From contig CP137671.1 of NCBI GenBank assembly GCA_037976565.1, positions 26,297,813-26,361,812 on the forward strand: a DNA stretch of 64,000 bases, read 5' to 3'. The position numbers and the translations under genes were made by a program. Below, piece by piece: positions 13,305-26,329 of the stretch; position 1 is the stretch's first letter, and each line of letters begins with the position of its first letter. Below the pieces are notes generated by a model that saw nothing but the letters and a program-made list of their open reading frames with translations, was not told the origin of the DNA and made no database searches. The stretch is from Mesocentrotus franciscanus. Taxonomy: Eukaryota; Echinodermata; Echinoidea; Camarodonta; Strongylocentrotidae.

Positions 13305-13665
13305 CTTGCTACTCTCCACCCAGGTGTTGAATGGGTAACCGGTAGGATGCGTAGTATTGGAGCGTCAAGTAACGCCTGGCTGGAATGCACCCCAGGGAGA
13401 GGTGATTGTGCGGGCAAGTATTGAATCCAATGACCAGGGTAATAGTCTATCTGTAAAGCGCTTAGAGACATTGTAGATGTATTAAAAGGATTGGGTATCT
13501 TTGTCTCAGATTCTAAACAAACTCCTGGATTTAGCTCATGCTGCAATCATAATTATAAACCTTTAGGTCAGTCAGGAATCTCATGCATCTCAGATTTGGC
13601 ATTGTTAAACAATGCCTTTACGCGCTACTTAAAAGCGGAATATTATTATTATTACTTGTTTTTTT
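13305..13665 (+). mobile_element. SINE remnants with ATT-repeat tail
   Basis: TACTCTCCACCCAGGTGTTG, TAAAGCGCTTAGAGAC and the final GCGCTACTTAAAAGCGGAAT before ATTATTATT are the body and tail pattern of a tRNA-related SINE. A second tail-like phrase suggests two overlapping copies. Confidence 0.5.
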
Positions 13666-14110
13666 ATATTTAATCTTATACAGTGTATAGTAATATCAGT
13701 CATTTTACATCATATTTTTTCACAACATTCTCAGACAAACATCACATTGCCACTTATTATAGGACAAGCCTAATTGAGGAAATATTTTCAAATTCATTTT
13801 CCTATCATCATTGTCGTGGGTTCTTGTATAGCGCTCATGTCTCTCAACATCATCAATACTAGATAATGAATTACTGATTAGTCAAAAATAATCAATGTGC
13901 TAATTTCCTCATGACCGATTTAGATGAAATGAATCGTAGATGACGATTATGTCCCAGTGATATTATATAAAGGAAATACCTGTATCATGCAATGTATTTC
14001 AGGAACTCCGTTTAAAACTGTCCTTTTCTGCCTTTTCTTTCATTATAATTATGTTTATACTCTGATTTAGTCCACCCTGATATTAAGTTGATTTAATGGA
14101 AGAAGAAAAA
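13666..14110. other. No recognisable feature
   Basis: AT-rich sequence only. Confidence 0.45.
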
Positions 14111-15290
14111 TGAGAGAAACAAGTCAGTGAACATTTTTTTTAAAGCCGATTATAAACAAGAAAGTTATGAATCTTTGAAGGTGCGATCAGTCTAACACAA
14201 ATTGGCAACTCTGTGACGTATCTTTGCCACTTTTGCAACCGAAGTAACTGGGATTTTCAAGCAATAAAGGGAACTGGAATTTTATCCTATTTTGTGAATA
14301 AATTCTTGGTCCTTTTCATAAATTGTTTTCAAGATAGTATCCAATATTAATTATTAGGTAAAGTGGAGATGATTGAATTCAGCCTAGATTGAAAGCACAC
14401 ACCAAAATGTTCAAAACAAACTGACCATGCTGATTATCGTTTTGAGCATCATATTAAAGGGGATCGAGCTCTTTGTTTTTCCTTGTTTCCCACTTTCCAT
14501 GAACCTGTAGGAACGAAGTTGATAAAATAATAATTCAATTGTATATTAGTTTTTGCCATACTGAAAATTGCTATCATACAGGAACCAACCGCAACACCCA
14601 AAAGAGCGAACAGAAACTGATTCCTCGTGAAACATTCCCCTCTATTATTGCATTAGAATAGTCCACCTGGAATACACGTAATTCCGGTTAAAGGTCCATG
14701 GAGCGACAACGTCGTCTGCTTGGGATCATTAAAAAAAAATTCCAACCTTAGTAGACAATAATGTATAAGAAAGCAGAGAAATAAGAGAAGCAGACTGGTG
14801 ATATTTTGAATGAAATTGGACTAAAAATGAGAAAGTTATGACTTTTTGGATGTTGTAATCAAATTGGCTGAATCTGTAATACTGTGACGTACACAAATGT
14901 AGTGCCGGATAACTACCCTATCCGTTTCAACACACAAATTGACTGAAATAACTTTTTTTTTCAAATTCAATGACACATCGGGTCTTTTTTGGGTGGAGGA
15001 CCTAAAATAATATGTTATCCATAATATATTTGAAAAGTGAGAGAGCAATGAGGAGAAAAACAGAATTAAATTATATTTGTTTGCACGACAAACGGGAAAG
15101 ATGATGATCATTACATCACAAACCACTGACAAAAAAATACAAATTTGAGATTCTCACAGCTGCAGTGATCTCAAAATTCAAACATTCATAACTTTCTTAT
15201 TATTGGTACGATTAATTTCAAACATTCTGTATCTCTCGATTTTCTGCTTTCATAAAAATGAACATATTGAAAGTGTTTGATTTCCCTTTA
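14111..15290. mobile_element. Decayed foldback MITEs related to family B
   Basis: Phrases AAGAAAGTTATGAATCTTTG, CAAATTGGC and CTGTGACGTA occur at 14155-14220, again near 14830-14890, and in inverse near 15180-15215 (ATTCATAACTTTCTTATT). This is the internal arm sequence of the 7045-7639 element in two degraded copies. Confidence 0.5.
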
Positions 15291-15295
15291 AATGG

Positions 15296-15383
15296 AGGCG
15301 TGATGGCTTGGTGGTAGAGCAGTGGTCTCGTAACGGTGATGTCCTGGGTTCTAAACCAAGTGGATGCGCGCTTGTGCCCTTTC
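15296..15383 (+). mobile_element. tRNA-Thr-derived SINE, head part
   Basis: GATGGCTTGGTGGTAGAGCA (box A) and GGTTCTAAACC (decayed box B), with loop CTCGTAA, match the intact copy at 39570-39680. The copy breaks off at 15383, and its tail resumes at 17732. Confidence 0.75.
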
Positions 15384-17731
15384 AAGCCCCCATCACACCA
15401 AACTAGTTCTCATTAAGTTCTGGAACCGTCCTAGAAAATCGTAAAACGGGTTGTGGTCGCGGTAGAATGTGTAAATAATGTCTATAATACGATCCTAGTT
15501 CGTTCATAAATAGTCCTCAATACGTCCATCTCGTCTGCACCCCATCAACAGTCAGTTCATATCAAGTTCAGATCAGGTAAATTTGCCATTTCCAGGCAGT
15601 CCAAGCCAGTCCATAGTCAGTTTATACCCGTTATGAACTAGTTCTTCCTAGTTCATAATACGTCCAAACCCATTCTAACTAGTTCGCAGCTTGTTCTAAC
15701 TAGTTTGTAACCCAACCACCCCGTTCAGAGACAGTTCAACTCGTCCTCATCTCGTTCTTAGTACGTTCGAACGCGCTCCTAGAGGGTGCAATCACGTCCT
15801 GACTCAAGGGCTATACAACCCCAGCGCATTCTTGCCATTCCTCATTCATGTTCAACTTCATCGCTTCAAGCTGTGCAGATCAAGAAATTCAAGTGAAGCC
15901 CCCATCACACCAAACTAGTTCTCACTATGTTCTGTAAAATGTTGCCAAACGGGCTCAAAATGTGTGCGAACGGAGTGAACGTAGTAGCAAATGTTTACGA
16001 TCTGTTTAAGAACTTCATGGACGGGCTCGGACTGGCTTGGACGGGAAGGGTGCTCTAGAACTTTGAGCCTATTCACAATTGTCCCCGTCCTGTAATTAGA
16101 CGGAGTGACAACGTACTTAAACCGAGATGGACGTACTACGAATGGAATTGCCGTTCTTCGGTCCTACTAAGAACGTATTACAACGTGACGTGGTCGAGCA
16201 TCAATTAGCAGTAGTATAATTGACCGGAAATGAGGAATGGCAAGAACGCGCTGGGTTTGTATAGCCCTCGGGCCAGGACGGGATTGCACACGCACAATAG
16301 GGGTGCGTTCTAACGTTCTATGAACAAGATGAGGACGAGTTGAACTGTCCCTGAACTAGGTGGTCGAGTTACAAACTAGTTAGAACAAGTTGCAAACTAG
16401 TAAGAATGGTTTGGACGTATTGGGAACGAGTTAGAACTAGTTAAGAACTAGTTTAAACTGATTACGGACGGGCTTCGACTGCTGGAAAATGGCAAATTTA
16501 CCCGATTTGAATTTGATATGAACTGACTGTGGACGGGGTACAGACGAGATGGATGTATTGAGAACTGTTGATGAACGATCTAGGATCGTATTATAGACAA
16601 TATTTACACATTCTTCTCCGACCACAACCCGTCTTTACGATTTTTTAGGACGGTTCCAGAACGTAGTGAGAACTAGTTTGGTGTGATGGGGGCTTATACT
16701 GCTGCTAATTGATGCTCGACCACGGCACGTTGTAACACGTTCCTGGTAGGATCGAAGTACGGCAATTCTGTTCATAGTACGGCAATCAGTCCGTTCGTAG
16801 TACGTCCTCCTCGTTTTAAAAACGTTGTCACTCCGTCTAATAGCAGGACGGGGAAAATTTTGAACACCGTGTGCAATCCCGTCCTGGCTCGAGGGCTATA
16901 AAAACCCAGCGCGTTCTTGTCGTTCATAATTTCCGTCCAATTATAATACTGCTAATTGATGATCGACCACGTCACGTTGTAACACGTTCCTAGTAGGATC
17001 AAAGTACGGCAATTCCATTCGTAGTACGTCCATCTCGTTTTAAGTACGTTGTCACTTAGTCTAATTGCAGGACGAGGAAAATTTTTTAACAGGCTCAAAG
17101 TTCTAGAACACCTTTTCCGTCCAAGCCATTCCGAGCCCGTCCATGAAGTTCTTAAATAGATCGTAAACAGTTGCCACTCTGTTTGCTCCGTTCGCACACA
17201 GTTTGAGCCCGTTTGGCAACATTTTCCAGAACGTAGTGAGAACTAGTTTGGTGTGATTGGGGCTTCACTTGAATGTTTGATCTGCACAGCTTGAAGCGTT
17301 GAAGATGAACGGGAATGAGGAATGGCAAGAACGCGCTGGGTTTGTATAGCACTCGAGCCAGGACGGGATTGCACACGGTCTAGGAGCGCGTTTGAATGCA
17401 CTAAGAACGAGATAAGGAAGAGTTGAACTGTCTCTGAATGAGGTGGTCGGGTTACAAACTAGTAAGAACAAATTGGGAACGATGTGGAACTAGTTAATAA
17501 CGGGTTTAAACTGACTACGGACTGGCTTGGACTGCCTGGAAATGGCACTTGAAATGAACTGACTGTGGACGGGGTGCAGATCGAGATGGAAGTATTAAGG
17601 ACTGTTTATGAACGAACTAGGATCGTATTCTAAACGTTATTTACACATTTTACCCCGACCACAACCCGTTTTACGATTTTCTAGGACGGTATCAGAACTC
17701 AGTGAGAACTAGTTTGGAGTGATGGCGGCTT
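15384..17731. mobile_element. 2.35 kb nested foldback element inserted in the SINE
   Basis: Bounded by AAGCCCCCATCACACCAAAC and TTTGGAGTGATGGCGGCTT. Further copies of the same end lie at 15896 (same direction as the left end) and at 16695 and 17265 (opposite). Between them is palindrome-rich sequence built from GTTC, GTCC, ACTAGTT and their complements. No coding capacity; short open frames here are shadows. Confidence 0.8.
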
Positions 17732-17830
17732 AATTAAGGCATTAATCATCATTACCAAGTTCTTCGGAGAGAACGTAAAGCCGTTGATCCCCTGGTCACT
17801 TACTTACAAGCACATGCTTTCTGAGCAGTC
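17732..17830 (+). mobile_element. tRNA-Thr-derived SINE, tail part
   Basis: AATTAAGGCATTAATCATCA continues the sequence broken at 15383, as judged from the uninterrupted copy near 39570-39680 (minus strand, TTAATCATCATTACCAAG). Confidence 0.7.
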
Positions 17831-18059
17831 AGGTAAAACAAATAAACAAACCCAAAAAGAACTAAAGTACATGCAAAATAAAATCATATGGATTGAAAAA
17901 AAGTTATATCTACGAATTACTACTTTTTTAGGTGGATGATAAACAATGTTTGTTGTTGTGTTTTTAATATGTAAAAAGTTTGATAATTTCGCTTTTCGGT
18001 TAAAAAATATGTATATATATTATTTATAAACTGTTGATCACTCGCCTTGCTTGCACGCG

Positions 18060-18512
18060 AAATGTAAAGTTGATACTTGGGAAACAGACGTCTGTCCCAC
18101 CTCACTGAAAACATTAACAATTTTTTTTATAGCAATACTTTGCAGGTTGCAATCTTCATGTTCAAATACTCCAATAACCTACTTCCTCTGGCATTCCACA
18201 ACCTGTTAGTTATAAATAACACAATCCATTCTTATCCGACACGAAACTCTCAGAATTTTCATTCCATAAACCGCAAATCGCTAATTGTGCATCAATCTAT
18301 ACGACAAAATGGCCCTGATGTATGGAATAGTCTCCCAACTACTGTTAAATCATGTAGTATGATATATTCTGTTAAGGCTGCCATGAAGCGTACATTGTAT
18401 CAGCATACAAGTCATGATTGAATAATTGCTCCAAACACATGCACTCACACACACACTTGCATGCACATACATAAATAAGAACATAAATAAAACGTTTTAC
18501 AAAAGACATACA
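18060..18512 (+). mobile_element. LINE reverse transcriptase C-terminal fragment
   Basis: The open frame 18077-18421 reads FMFKYSNNLLPLAFHNL, then HSYPTRNSQNFHS, then GPDVWNSLPTTVKSC, the conserved end of non-LTR polymerases. The 3' UTR is cut by a MITE at 18513. Confidence 0.82.
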
Positions 18513-19425
18513 CACTGCAAAAACCAGAGTGTTAAATTTAACACCAAGGGTGTTAAATTTAACACTTTCTTGGTATCTATATCGTGCAACTCCTCTGGTG
18601 TTACTTAACACCATTTTCTGGAATTAGATAATTTCAATTCCACTTTTGGTGTTAATATTTGACAACTCCTACTGGTGTAGATTAACACCAATATCTGGAA
18701 TCATAACAAATTCAATTCCACTTTTGGTGTTTATATTCTTGTTGATCCATTAGAGATTTTTCTATGTATGTCTAATGGTCCCTCATTCCATATTCCCTAT
18801 TATCGACCATTATCGACCAGGGTAGAGGAACCAGTGGTAAACTGATAATTCATAATCGATGTTGGCAACTGTCCACCAATAGGTATATTCTAATCTCCAT
18901 TGCATTAACTCCATCACATAGATCATTTGAAGTAAATTCAAGATTAACATGTATGTGGTACAGGCTGGTACACATATATATATAATAAACATGCATGTTG
19001 TTTCTTGGTTAGTAATCATATAATCAATATATCTATTGCTAAAACGTTAATATAATTGTAACAAGATCGGACATATAATCTATTGGTCAATAATTGCCAA
19101 AGGAAAATACAAATCACAAAATTGATGTGCATTGTCATAATTTGCTTAACAAATCATGATAAATGTATTTTTCTGTGAACACGTGTAAAGTAATCATTAA
19201 GCGCGCGTACACTTTGTGAAAACTTATTCGACCAATCAACCGCCTTAAACGAAATCACGTGATGATACTTTCAACACCAAGCATAAAACAACACCATGTT
19301 ACTTAACACCCAGTAATTATTAATGCATGCTTAAATCTGACCGGTGTTAAAAATAACACCAATGGTGTCAAAAAAATTCAATACCATACTGGTGTTAGAA
19401 ATTTAACACCCTGGTTTTTGCAGTG
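18513..19425. mobile_element. MITE with CACTGCAAAAACC ends
   Basis: CACTGCAAAAACCAGAGTGTT at the left pairs with the right end AACACCCTGGTTTTTGCAGTG. The inside is packed with GGTGTTAAATTTAACACC-type palindromes. 913 bp, no coding content. Confidence 0.82.
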
Positions 19426-19599
19426 CACTTACAAAATATACACATTTACACCAAACGCATTTCATGTTATGCATGAACAAAATTTACTTCATTTTTTGGC
19501 TGTTATAATTAATTTATTTCGGATTATACTATAATGTTATAGGTTACGTCGCCCATAATAGTTCCTTTCCTGAGGCCGCCATCACGTTCAAGCTCTAGC

Positions 19600-20139
19600 T
19601 TAAAGGTACTATGTCCCATTTGCAGGCCAAAAAAAAAAATGAAAGGGTTAAATTCCAACGGCATTTGAAAGATAATACTAATTTAGAACTTCCTTAAACA
19701 ACAGGGGGCTTAAAAATGTCTTTAAGTGGGAAAATAACGACTATTAGTTGTCGAATCGACTTAAGTGCTATAAGACAGTAAGTAATAGTCTGATTTTCAG
19801 ACCATTGTACCAAGTGGTCGTACGTTTTATGCTGCGCAAAGATTCAATCAGTTTAATTTTGGCCATTACAAGAAGTGGGTTATTGATGTAGACAAATGCT
19901 CATGTACTCTTTACAGCCCATTTTATGTATGTTATTACCAAAGAAAAAAAAGCCAGTCAGTCACTCAATAGTGTCTGACAGTGAAGTCTAGCAAGTAAAC
20001 GGGTTTCCTTGCATAATTTGAATATTAGGACACTGCTAACGTTTAAATTTCACAGATAGGACATACATGACATTTTCATAATTCGTGCAAAGTTCTACGG
20101 AATTTGATGTTGGCTGCAAAAGGGACATAGTATCTTTAA
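19600..20139. mobile_element. TTAA-flanked MITE, family A copy 2
   Basis: TTAAAGGTACTATGTCCC at the left and GGGACATAGTATCTTTAA at the right are inverted ends with TTAA at both borders. Near full-length match to 6504-7048. Confidence 0.82.
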
Positions 20140-20269
20140 GATGGCGGACTCCTGCGTTTTTCAGTTTTGAAAAGATTTGTCAAGTGTTATTTTTTAAAGG
20201 TATAATTATTTAAATACATTATATTATGAAATGATTATATATCAATAATATATATATGTATATAAACTT

Positions 20270-21640
20270 GAATTTGAATTGAAAGCGAATTGAATTTATT
20301 AACAACAAAACATCACAATTAAGACAGAACACAATGCAAAGAATAACACCGATACATGTATACAGAAGAGTAATGTTGATTGAACAGTAATGGTTTTAAA
20401 ACGATATTTAGACATAGGTCGGCATACTATTAAATGTACAAAAGATATACACGTAAATATGTGTATTACTATATTTAGGTGAAGTTGTGGATGGGAACTA
20501 GAAGTTAGCTGAAATACTAATCGAGCCTAGTTCCGGTTCTTTGGCAAGATTTTGTTTTAAAATTTGTTATACATATTAATGTAAAACTTCTTTGTTTTGT
20601 ATTTACCTGTAATTTATACCAAAATTATAATACAGTATCATGTAAATTTTTTACATTTCTAAAAGAAAAGAAAGCAAAACAATCAAATTTAAGTACTTAA
20701 GCATTATAATGAAAGATAACAAATCTTTGAACAAATACAATCATCATTATATTCATAAAATGAAAAGGATTTATAAATAAAAATATCATACAGATGTGCG
20801 TACAAGCACAAATGCTGTAAAAGCTTAAACGCAACTATAATCGTTAACAAGCAAGTGTATACCTATATAAAAAGAAGACACGTGAAATCAGAGGAAAATC
20901 GAAAGGGGGTGGGGTTGAGCCCACATCATTTACATAGAAGGTAGGTGGAAAGATGTTTCCGAAGAGATAACATCGATGTTTTTAATCTAATTTCATCTGG
21001 GAGATCATTCCACATGCTTTGTTCCTACAAACGGAATACAAAAACTGTCCTTGTGTTGTCTTACATTTTGGTTGATAGAGAAGGCAACTTTCTTTTCTCC
21101 TTGTTGCATATCTGTGCTGTATCATCTGACAATAATCGAATAAAGAGTGTGGTAATACACCTCTTTCCAAATCATACATAAATGTTGATACAAGAAGTTT
21201 GTGAAGTTTAAAAATATTGCAATATTTCTAGACTTTGAAAAACAGGTTTGGAGTCTGTTCTATTAAAGTGGACTGAATGTAATTGCTCTCATTGCCATTT
21301 TTGGACTTAAATATATACAATTTAGATTACCTTTGTAAGTGCTCCCTCATATTTCTACTCCATAAGAGATGTGAGGCTGTATAAAAGCCTTATATAATAA
21401 CTCAAGTATATTCTTGGGAACAAAATGTCTCAGTTTAAACTTTCTATTGTATGCATTTGTGTATTGTCTGGATATGTTCTTTCAATGAAAGGTGACAATC
21501 AGTTTCAATTCCTACATATAATGCAACAGATACCTCTCTAATATCTGATCTTGATATTCTCACAGATCTTTTTTTTGTCTATTGATCTACCTTTGGATTT
21601 CATAATCATATAGCTTGTTTTCTGTAGGTTAATTGTGACT
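20270..21640 (-). mobile_element. LINE, minus strand, reverse transcriptase C-terminus and 3' UTR
   Basis: On the minus strand near 21410-21360 the frame reads NILELLYKAFIQPHISYGVE. Further down (21179-20982) comes RYATRRKES, then CKTTQGQF and CRNKACGM. The 3' end at 20270-20300 is AATTCAATTC-like after AATAAA. Same family as 12085-13304. Contains stops. Confidence 0.78.
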
Positions 21641-22134
21641 TCATGTGCATTACACTATTCCTGCACCTTCATTAATTTTTTCCAGCATAAAGCCAATGCA
21701 AGCCAATGCACAAAAACATGTAGACGTCATTAATATGTAGATATTACTCTTGCTGCTAACTGACTGGCATCAAAAGTTAATTAGAAGATAGTTTAGTTCC
21801 TTACAGTTAAAGCTTATCCGAAATCTTTCTAGCATCAATGAAATTAGCATGCGCAAGAGATGTGTTTAACGACTTGAAAGATGAAATAAGTTTATACATT
21901 TCACAGCCAGAATTATGGATAATATAGTCTGTAAACAAAAAAAAGAGCTTGAATTTAAGCAAAAAATGTTGAAGCATAATGAGTATTATTACAGTGTTAT
22001 AACTCCACAAGTAACTTATATTGCACTATTACCAAGTACATTAGTACAAATGGCTCTTTTTGAATTCGATTGAATATAGGGCATATTCACTCGCAGTGGA
22101 AGCCCTTTCTTTATATTATTTTTTACCCTGTTTA
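21641..22134. other. No recognisable gene
   Basis: AT-rich, possibly further LINE-derived sequence. Nothing supportable. Confidence 0.4.
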
Positions 22135-22360
22135 ATATTCAATTCAATTCAATTCAAATTAGGTTTAATGCGATCTCGTCAAAAAGTCCAAAGACTATGC
22201 GAGTTTACATCATACATTCAAAAACATACATAAAGAAAAACATAGAATGGGAAAAAATATATCAAAATAAATAAATGTTTACATCAAAACATCAAAAACA
22301 TTTTTTTTAAATACGAAAACAGTATATTGCTAGCATGTCAGGTGAGTGTACTGAAAATAA
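22135..22360 (-). mobile_element. LINE 3' end, minus strand
   Basis: Starts ATTCAATTCAATTCAATTCA followed by AATTAGGTTTAATGC, the mirror of a TTGAA-tailed LINE end. Confidence 0.5.
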
Positions 22361-23450
22361 AGTAATTCAAAATAGAGTGAATAGCCTTATGAGAAAAAAA
22401 AAGAAGAAATTAAGGCCTTCTGTTTTGTTACCGAAAGAATAATTTCAAAAGGCAAATAAAACGTATGCAGATACGTGAACTCAATTAACTGTAACATAGG
22501 AAAAATTGCGATAAAAAGCAATAAAAAATTCCATTAAGATGACATAATTAGTATTAAAAGTATTAAAATGTATTGCAATTGGAGTCTTGGTAGTGTGCTA
22601 ATCACAAGTGTGACATGAGTACACTATACATGATGTATATGAGAGTAAGAAATAACTACTGAAAATCAATCATATTTTGTCTACAGAAAAAAAACTTCTA
22701 AATTACTGGGGGTGAACCTATGGGGCCTGTAAAATTATTCGCGTACACGAAAACGCGTAAAAAGGGCGGAATCCTCCTGTGATCCGATTTTCGTAGAAAG
22801 GGCGGTTGTATAAGATATGGAAATCTAAACAACCACTATCTTCCTGATTTAGGTTCTAAAGAATGATAAAAATATTAACAATCGGAATTTTAGTGCATTG
22901 AACGTTTCTAGTCAGAATAAAAGCCGAATTGGCTTGAAATCGTAGATAATCGCACTACTGGTCTTAGGTTACTACGATTCTGAGCCGATTTAGCCTTTCC
23001 CCCTCCAAGGAACCGTGCAATCCCTTGATATATAACTCATATGGAAACGTTGTATCATCCGCTCAATCTGACTTGCGTGCATAGACCAAATAAGCATTTT
23101 CCCATGAAAAAGTGAAGTTTTCTAAAATGTGCATTTCTTTCCAGCACTGGGGTGCCCGGGAGTCACTCGGGTAACATTTCAAAAAGTATAATATAAAAAG
23201 ACAATATGCAATTTTTCTGTACTTTTGTCGGAAAAAACATATTTATCCAGCACAATGTCGTCTCTTTTTGCGTTGGAGAAGAGCAAAATGCGAGTTTCAA
23301 TCACAAGCTCTCACTCGTTCCACTGTGGTCAAGCGGCTTTGGGGCAAGCGGCTAATGAATATACTAATCGTTAGCTTTCTTCTGGTATTAAATTTGCTTT
23401 GATTGGATGTATATTTTTCTCAGAATTTACTCATTTACATAATGGAACTA
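22361..23450. other. No recognisable feature
   Basis: AT-rich with a slightly GC-richer segment at 22730-23100. No domain or RNA gene seen. Confidence 0.4.
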
Positions 23451-23459
23451 CCTTCCCGA

Positions 23460-23795
23460 TGAAGCCAGTGGCCCGTGACCACAGAACTGTAAATATACGT
23501 AGAAGGCTCATAGTAGTTCGAAAAATGTGGCCAGCGCTCGTACGTGATAAGGTGATATCCGCCATTTTTGTTAGTCCTCTTTTGTTGTTCGCCGCTTTTT
23601 TCTCAAGGACAGGCCAGACTTGAATTCTTGAAATTTGTGAGCTGAAAAGATCGAGGACTAAGCAAAATGGCGGCGTGTGCACTCGAGCGTATCTCCCAGC
23701 ACGTTCAACGGCCACACGTCGATCTGTGCATTGTGAATTGGGATGAGCGCTCTACGTATTTTACAGTTCTGTGCCCGTGACTCCTGCACTCAACG
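23460..23795. mobile_element. Short inverted-repeat element
   Basis: CCCGTGACCACAGAACTGTA (about 23472) pairs with TACAGTTCTGTGCCCGTGAC ending near 23781. The match extends through ATACGTAGAAGGCTCAT and ATGAGCGCTCTACGTAT. The overlapping 94-codon minus frame has no recognisable domain. Confidence 0.55.
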
Positions 23796-25082
23796 CTGTG
23801 TGTTGTGGTCAACTTCTTTCATGAGACAAATCCAAGCAAACGTTCCATATGATTCAGATCCTCGGTCATTAAGATTTTACATGTTGAATGATCATATAAA
23901 ATAGTATCAACAAATTTCAAAATCGGATCGTAGTCACATCGTGTAGTGTGCGCCAAGCTTTTAGGTATACAAAATCAGGGAATATCAGGAAAAGGGGTAT
24001 CAAATTCACTGGTGAGAAGAAGATACATGACAGGGTAGGAAATTTTATATTCCCGGCTGGGAGCAGAGCTGCAGAGGGTACGATAGGATTTTAAAATCTT
24101 GTGGAAACACTTTTACTTTTAGGCTAAAAAGTCAGTCGTTGAGGGTGCTTTTCAGAAAGTGATCTGGCGCTTGGTGGAATCTAGTGTGACTTTTGGAATA
24201 CCTGCGTCCCCATCAGTACTGGCAAACGAACCTGTTTCAAGGGATTAAAAACAACATTCGTATGCTGTTATTATGAGTAGTAATAAGAGTATTACAGGCT
24301 TCCAACATATCCTACTTTTCCTGCTTTCTCCTCCCTTTTTTTTTTTCTTTTTTTACAATGCTCCTACTTTCCCCAAAATATCCGATATTTTCGCACCCTT
24401 TTTTTGTTTTTCCTACTTTTATTTCAAATTTATCTAAAATATTTATACAAAGCTTAAGTATCATTACCCACAAAAACATTGAGGAAATACCATATGTCTT
24501 TTGCGAAAATGTGAAAGTTTTCTAAACTATGGTATTGCGTTTTGTTTACTTTTAGTTGAAACCAACTTGGCAACACAATGTGTATATTATTCAAATGAAT
24601 TTATTTCTCATGCAAAACATAATACAATGAATAAGTATATTACAAAAAATACACATAAGTGGTGAGTGTGGGAACGAAAGTAGACATTATGATGTGAGCT
24701 AGAACCCCATTATGCACACTCTTTCATTAACGTTGGAAATTTTGTCAGAATGTGTATTGTTCATGTACCAACACACATACGTCATGGTGATTTACTGACG
24801 ACAATAGTTAAAGAAATTCATTACAATAATAAGAATTGTGAAAATTCCCTAAAACTAGCTAGCTTCATTAAAATGTCATTTAGTTACAAAAACAAATATC
24901 TATAATGTTTCATCTTTGAGCGCTGGCCAATTCTGTTTAAAATCTGTTAACATTTCTTCATATATGTTTTAATGTATACCGATATTTATTATGTATTCAG
25001 AACTAGATAAACGAATGAAATGAGAATATATATATATATTATATAAAGCCTTAGAAAGAGACTGCATAGTAAATAGTAAATT
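23796..25082. other. No recognisable gene
   Basis: AT-rich with T-tracts at about 24335-24410. Confidence 0.4.
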
Positions 25083-25320
25083 GCCGTGGGGTCCATGGGG
25101 GTCAAGGGGGCAGAGCCTCCGGAAGCTCAGGGGTTTTATTAGGCAGTTAATTAATGTCAGATAAGCATATTTTGATAACTTATTTGCGACACTGGCAGGT
25201 CACTAATTGGCGTGGTGGGATTCAGGGGCGAGAGCCCCGTTAGCTCAGGTGTTTTAGGCATTTAATTACGGTCAGATGAGCATAGTTTGATACCTCATTT
25301 GTGATATTAGCAGGTCACCT
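25083..25320. repeat. Two diverged tandem units of about 120 bp
   Basis: GGGGGCAGAGCCTCCGGAAGCTCAGG and CAGGGGCGAGAGCCCCGTTAGCTCAGG are each followed by TTAATTA, GTCAGAT, AGCATA, TTTGATA and GCAGGTCAC in the same order. Confidence 0.65.
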
Positions 25321-25829
25321 TTCTTTTTTTTTTCTATTTTTCTTTAACATCCTTTTGTTTTAAGTGTGGGGGGCTCGAGCCCTGACATGTAAGCTTCTAA
25401 AAAAAAAAACAGATTTTTGGAACTGGCTGTAAATTTTGAAATTTGAAACTTTCCAACAAACGCATAAAAAAGTATAATTAACAAAAAAGTGAGAAAAAAA
25501 TCCTGGAAAATCATATCATTTCAGCAACATTTGTAAATCACTGGTATCGAATTAGAAATAATTTATGTTTGAATTTCATTTGGGGGCAACTGCCCTAAGA
25601 CCCCCATCAGTAACCCAGTGACCGTAGGGCAATACCTTAGGAAAAATGCTAAATCGCTTTGGTTACTTGTGTCCCAAACTAGTATATCCGCAATCAAAAT
25701 AATGACAAATTTCTCGTAAATTTCGCTGGCTTACATTTTGATATCCTTAGACACAAAGGAACATCCATACAATATGCAGTCTCAGGCGATCTTGATTTAA
25801 TGTTTCGCATTGAGTTATGTCATTTCCCA

Positions 25830-26180
25830 GAATAACGAAAGGTGAATTTACTGAAAAAGATACATGGCGAAACAGACATGGAGACAAAGAGAGAGAGAGA
25901 GCACATGGGGAAGGACCCTTGAAGAGGGAGAGAGGAGACGTAGACAGAAACAGAAACCGCAAAAGATATTAGACGATGTACACAGGGGCAGAGGCTGATA
26001 GCGAGAGGGGGAGAAGTAGACACATTAAAAACAGGTAGACCTATAGCAAAACAGAATAGTGAGAGGGGGGAGAGAGAGGTGGGCGGAGTAAACAGAGACA
26101 GAGATTGATAGAGAGGGTGAAAAAGAGAAAAATACGGGCAGCAGAATGAATGGGAACGAGCTGGGACAGGGAGTGACAGA
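25830..26180. repeat. GA-rich polypurine stretch
   Basis: Imperfect (GAGA)n and (GACA)n. It produces long but meaningless Ser/Pro/Leu-rich frames on the other strand. Confidence 0.8.
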
Positions 26181-26329
26181 GATGGAGTGACACATAAAAC
26201 AGGGATCCCAGTTTTAAGGCCATAGCCCAATTTCCTATTGTACAGTACATACAGGACTAAAACATTTCCCAGTCTCTTTTCAGGCTCATGGGATGAAACC
26301 ATCGATTATCCCTGCAAAGGAGGTCTTAC

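Noticed and set aside
15384..17731. Coding capacity inside the foldback element
   Set aside because: Frames are short, on both strands and follow the palindromic repeats; no transposase motif.
20945..21181. Plus-strand 78-codon frame
   Set aside because: Antisense of a LINE polymerase fragment on the minus strand.
25820..26302. 160-codon minus frame rich in Ser, Leu and Pro
   Set aside because: Translation of a GA-rich low-complexity tract; no domain.
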